Shown here: positions 41,495 through 42,525 of the stretch, one piece after another | Layout of the letters: every line of letters starts with the position of its first letter | Numbering within the stretch: position 1 is the stretch's first letter | Assembly: GCA_031081585.1 (NCBI GenBank) | Contig: JAVHLY010000007.1 | Coordinates: forward strand, 1-42,525 | Length of the DNA stretch: 42,525 nucleotides | Direction: 5' to 3' | From: Armatimonadota bacterium | Lineage (GTDB): Bacteria; Sysuimicrobiota; Sysuimicrobiia; Sysuimicrobiales; Humicultoraceae | The notes under the pieces: generated by a model | Told to the model about the DNA's origin: nothing | The model's input: the letters and a program-made list of their open reading frames with translations, nothing else | Databases searched by the model: none | Made by a program: the position numbers and the translations under genes

Positions 41495-42525
41495 GTGGCC
41501 GTGCGGAAGGTCATAGGGGCCTGGACGGGGCTCGTCCTCCTCTGCCTGCTGGCGGCCGCTCCCTCGCTGACGCAGGCCCGGGCGCCGATCGATCCCCGCA
41601 TCTTCGAGCAGATGGGCACGAATCCGACGGGGGAGGCCACCTTCCTGGTGGTCCTGTCGGCACGGCCGCAGCTCGACGGTCTGCCGCCGGCGCCCGACCG
41701 GCTGGCCCGGCGAGAGCGGACGGTCAACCTCCTCAAGGCGACGGCCGCCAGGAGCCAGGCCCCCGTCCTCCACCGGCTCACGCAGCTGCACGCGCAGGGA
41801 CTCGTCAGGGCGTTCCAGGGGTTCTTCTCGACCAACGTGGTCTCGGTGACCGGCGGGCAGCCAGCCGTCTCCACCCTGGCCGCCCTCCCCGGTGTGGACG
41901 CCCTCGAAGCCGACACACCCGTCCAGGTGCAGGGATGGCTCGTCGGCGGCGCCCGCCCTGCCGACGCGGACGTGGGCATCCTGGCGGTGCAGTCGAACAT
42001 CCGGCAGGTGCAGGCACCGGCGGCGTGGGCGCTCGGCTTCCGCGGCCAGGGGGTCGTGGTGGCGGGGATCGATACGGGCGTCCGGCACACGCATGCGGCC
42101 CTGGTCCGGAACTACCGATGTGGCCGCGACGGTCCCCACCGGACCTGCTGGCTCGACGCCGTCGCCGGAGAGCGCGTCCCCTACGACGACCACTTCCACG
42201 GGACCCACACGATGGGGACGGCCGTGGGGCGCCTGGGCCCTGGGCATCGGGGTGGCCAGAAGCGCCAAGTGGATCGCCTGCAAGGCGATGGACGCGGGCG
42301 GGAGGGGCACGCTCACCGACATCCTGGAGTGCTCCGACTTCCTGCTGGGCCTGCCGGCGCGCTCCATGCCGGATACGATCAACAACTCCTGGGGCGCTCC
42401 CCGCGGCAGCACGGCCTTTACCGGCCTGATCGATGCCTGGCTGGCCGCCGGGATCACCCCGGTCTTCTCGGGGGGAACGCCGGGCCGGCCTGTGGGAGCA
42501 CGAGCAGCCCCGGGGAGTACACGCG
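41495..42525 (+). CDS. subtilisin-family (S8) serine protease, partial and frameshifted
   Basis: The gene runs off the window end. It has a signal peptide (RKVIGAWTGLVLLCLLAAAP), an I9-like propeptide (about 40-170) and the start of the S8 domain: VVVAGIDTGVRHTHAAL (catalytic Asp193) and HFHGTHTMGTAVG (His235). Then homology moves one frame over near 42229-42245 and continues ALGIGVARSAKWIACKAMDA, DTINNSWGAPRG and WLAAGITPVF. It returns to the first frame at the G-run 42470-42475 with NAGPACGSTSSPGEYT. The first frame remains open throughout, so about 80 residues would be scrambled. It resembles bacillopeptidase F-type secreted proteases. The catalytic Ser lies beyond the window. GTG 41495 (GGAG 6 nt upstream) is the start. 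Confidence 0.75.
   Translation, partial: MAVRKVIGAWTGLVLLCLLAAAPSLTQARAPIDPRIFEQMGTNPTGEATFLVVLSARPQLDGLPPAPDRLARRERTVNLLKATAARSQAPVLHRLTQLHAQGLVRAFQGFFSTNVVSVTGGQPAVSTLAALPGVDALEADTPVQVQGWLVGGARPADADVGILAVQSNIRQVQAPAAWALGFRGQGVVVAGIDTGVRHTHAALVRNYRCGRDGPHRTCWLDAVAGERVPYDDHFHGTHTMGTAVGRLGPGHRGGQKRQVDRLQGDGRGREGHAHRHPGVLRLPAGPAGALHAGYDQQLLGRSPRQHGLYRPDRCLAGRRDHPGLLGGNAGPACGSTSSPGEYT

Noticed and set aside
41491-42429. Alternative + frame starting 4 bases before the protease start
   Set aside because: Arg/Gly/Pro shadow; the subtilase signal peptide, GIDTG and HGTH motifs lie in the frame of GTG 41495.

Overview
The window is a gene-dense, very GC-rich bacterial segment. Most genes start with GTG or ATG behind a purine-rich ribosome site, stop/start overlaps are frequent, and two tRNA genes are present. 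An adenosylcobalamin-dependent ribonucleotide reductase, a TAXI-type TRAP transporter, a protein-splicing intein and several families of unknown function fit a deep-branching environmental bacterium, perhaps from a hot or subsurface habitat (Armatimonadota/Sysuimicrobiota, Chloroflexota or NC10/Rokubacteria-like). This placement is inference; no rRNA or other phylogenetic marker is here.

Layout. 1-1.8 kb is visibly poorer in GC and ends at tRNA-Arg(GCG); it carries an aminoglycoside-phosphotransferase-like kinase gene broken by an in-frame TGA. 2.0-3.2 kb is an overlapping mazE-mazF-DinB-fold set. 3.4-7.6 kb is a two-gene operon: a PflX-like radical SAM gene containing an intein of about 451 residues, then nrdJ. 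7.7-9.7 kb has two divergent membrane proteins. 9.7-11.7 kb is a gene graveyard: an internally deleted ABC solute-binding protein, an internally deleted luciferase-like monooxygenase, a tandem 30-bp repeat and a frameshifted IS91-type transposase tail. 11.75-19.2 kb carries a VOC protein, an acetyl-CoA-synthetase-like ligase, tRNA-Ser(GCT), a DUF309-isoaspartyl-methyltransferase fusion split by a frameshift, and a thioredoxin-domain DUF255 protein. 19.3-20.9 kb holds two tandem paralogs with a conserved Trp-His-x-His-Glu motif. 21-25.5 kb is a TAXI-TRAP transporter operon (binding protein, DUF1850, fused permease) continuing into DUF1844 and a truncated VapC. 25.6-28.7 kb has an ABC permease remnant, a methyltransferase, a LAGLIDADG-like HTH protein with a small upstream partner, and a fatty acid desaturase. 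28.9-31.4 kb is a metal-efflux operon with readable promoter and operator (CadC-like repressor and P1B ATPase). 31.4-34.5 kb is a tight three-gene operon: M24 peptidase homolog, DUF1028 Ntn-hydrolase, URO-D-family protein. 34.6-42.5 kb holds a membrane protein, a GNAT acetyltransferase, a DUF1800/DUF1501 pair, an inositol monophosphatase, a NUDIX hydrolase, a second VOC protein and the start of a subtilisin-family protease with two compensating frameshifts.

The most striking item is the intein: it interrupts the radical SAM cysteine triad at its third cysteine, so the unspliced protein cannot form its [4Fe-4S] site, and it shares an operon with a second deoxyadenosyl-radical enzyme. Several probable one-base frameshifts and one in-frame TGA recur across the window, so consensus error must be separated from real gene decay before strong claims are made.
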